Shown piece after piece: positions 8,902-10,000 of a stretch of 10,000 bases of DNA. Position 1 is the first letter of the stretch. Every line of letters starts with the position of its first letter. The DNA lies in NCBI GenBank assembly GCA_034096865.1, contig JAWQFJ010002875.1, positions 34,413 through 44,412 on the forward strand. Reading direction: 5' to 3'. The position numbers and the translations under genes were made by a program. Origin of the DNA: Theodoxus fluviatilis. Lineage: Eukaryota; Mollusca; Gastropoda; Cycloneritida; Neritidae. The notes below the pieces were generated by a model. The model worked only from the letters and a program-made list of their open reading frames with translations. It made no database searches and had not been told where the DNA came from.

Positions 8902-9253
8902 ACCTCCGCTAAGGAGGTTATGTTTTTCAGTCGGTTAGTTAGTTTGTTGGTTTGTTTGGTCAGTATTTGGCAAAATAACGGGAAAAGTTCAAGACTGATT
9001 CCAATGATATTCAATGCAACATAAAGGTTTCATTCAATGAATAATCTATTCATGTTTTAAGATATTATGTTATCTCGTCTTTGAATTACAGACATAAACT
9101 GAAATTTCCTCACCTAGGCCATGAGCAAGCACCAGTTTGTGTTATTTTTAGCCTCCCCTAGCCTCGCGCGAGATCACGACCGCAGCGAGCAGGTTTCATC
9201 TTCTGTGGTCAGCACTTGCAGTGTTCAGTTGTGATATCTGCCTTGGCGGAGGT
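8902..9253. mobile_element. Short non-autonomous element with 13-bp terminal inverted repeats (MITE-like)
   Basis: ACCTCCGCTAAGG at 8902-8914 is matched in inverse by CCTTGGCGGAGGT at 9241-9253, with one mismatch in 13, enclosing about 352 bases. The left end is also a small hairpin (CCTCC-GCTAA-GGAGG) followed by TTATGTTTTT and a GTTTG-rich stretch (about 8936-8960). The right end continues GGTTTGCGCTCTCC. I recall this combination of ends from a high-copy repeat in many marine invertebrate genomes; that is memory, not a database hit. There is no open frame of useful length inside, so it could not encode its own transposase. Clear target-site duplications are not visible. An inner palindrome CTCGCGCGAG lies at 9163-9172. 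Exact boundaries may extend some bases beyond the inverted repeats. Confidence 0.65.
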
Positions 9254-9263
9254 TTGCGCTCTC

Positions 9264-10000
9264 CAAAAATTATCTACTTCTACTGTCTCATCTGACGCGT
9301 CACAGTAAGACGTTTTGGCGTAGAAACCACATAAATCATCGTCTTTTCACGCTATCTGCAAGCGTATAAAATGTTCTTGGCCACATTTCTTGTAAATCGA
9401 ATATTGTGTCCTTCTGCAAGGATGCATTACTTTCTTTATGTAAATCGAAGGACAACTCCAGGGCAACCTGAGCAAAGCACATCCATGATATCATATGTGA
9501 TACTCAAGATACTGCATCCAGATTGTACAGTAAATTACTGTAATTTCACAAGAATTGGAGGCTGCTACTACATAAGCATATCATGAGATACGCAAGATTT
9601 CAGAATTGTGTCTTAGGTTTCAGCTTCTTTGTGAACGACCCTTCAATGCGACCAAGAATTAGAGGATTGAACCAGATCTTTGGCGTCCAAGTGCTGTGCC
9701 ACCACTAAACACAGAATGGTACTCGTAGCTAAGGTTGACAAATGAAAAAAGCCATATAATCTATTCTGTCTATGGCACCAATATTCTCTGGTCCTGATAA
9801 TTCACATTCATTTTTCATTACAGCCATTTTCAACGCACTTATTCAGGCAACGTGCAAAATGTGAACGTAAACAAGACCAGCGATATACGCATGTCAATGC
9901 ATACACGTACATTCATTGAGCAACTGAAAGGTTAATTATTAATTACATCCATTTTAACTTAGTGCTTATGCTAAGTAGAGAGCTGTTAAAACAATAGGAA
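9264..10000. other. AT-rich unique sequence with no recognised gene
   Basis: This end of the window is AT-rich with short frames only. The longest, plus 9371-9586 (71 residues from ATG), follows a TATAAAA at 9364-9370 but the TATA is directly next to the ATG, and the peptide has no domain or conserved pattern that I recognise. A 17-base palindrome lies at 9526-9542. Nothing else can be supported. Confidence 0.55.
9526..9542. repeat. 17-bp palindrome with 8-bp arms
   Basis: TACAGTAA (9526-9533), one central A, then TTACTGTA (9535-9542) form a perfect inverted repeat. It may be a protein-binding site, the terminus of a small element, or chance in AT-rich DNA. Confidence 0.7.

Noticed and set aside
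9371..9586. 71-residue plus-strand frame preceded by TATAAAA
   Set aside because: The TATA motif is adjacent to the ATG, leaving no room for a normal transcription start, and the peptide shows no conserved feature.

Overview
This is a repeat-dominated piece of animal nuclear DNA. The evidence is a spliced EF-hand exon with consensus splice sites, very long microsatellites and minisatellites, and no bacterial-style gene organisation. The organism is most likely a marine invertebrate, and a mollusc is my best guess. That guess rests on the style of the exon and on a short element with terminal motif CCTCCGC(T/C)AAGG, which I recall as common in marine invertebrate genomes. I cannot name the species.

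The only convincing protein-coding sequence is one 144-base exon on the minus strand (1452-1595). It encodes a complete calcium-binding EF-hand loop and the start of the next one, as in calmodulin or troponin C relatives. It is flanked by a good acceptor and a good donor, and I see no partner exon elsewhere in the window. If that is right, about 1.45 kb on one side and up to 8.4 kb on the other may be intron, and most of the repeats would be intronic. They would be transcribed as the reverse complement of the strand shown.

Layout: 1-165 unique DNA with a 30-base perfect palindrome; about 165-775 degenerate triplet DNA; 776-1413 a younger array of six longer triplet units; 1452-1595 the exon; 1801-4919 about 71 tandem copies of a 44-base minisatellite; 4920-5050 a unique spacer; 5051-5373 a 31-base minisatellite whose eight central copies are identical; 5374-5814 unique DNA; 5815-6597 a nearly pure polypyrimidine (TCC/CCT) tract; 6598-6960 AT-rich unique DNA; about 6961-7790 a GC- and CpG-richer segment with a C19 run; 7897-8008 a perfect (TG)56; 8902-9253 a short element with terminal inverted repeats; 9264-10000 AT-rich DNA with no recognisable gene.

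Most long open frames here are by-products of repeats that lack stop codons, and I do not annotate them as genes. The points most worth checking are the short EF-hand exon, the repeat-filled putative intron, the 44-base array carrying one TEAD-type ACATTCCA motif per unit, and the recently homogenised 31-base array that is open in all six frames. I found no evidence for a new multi-gene system.
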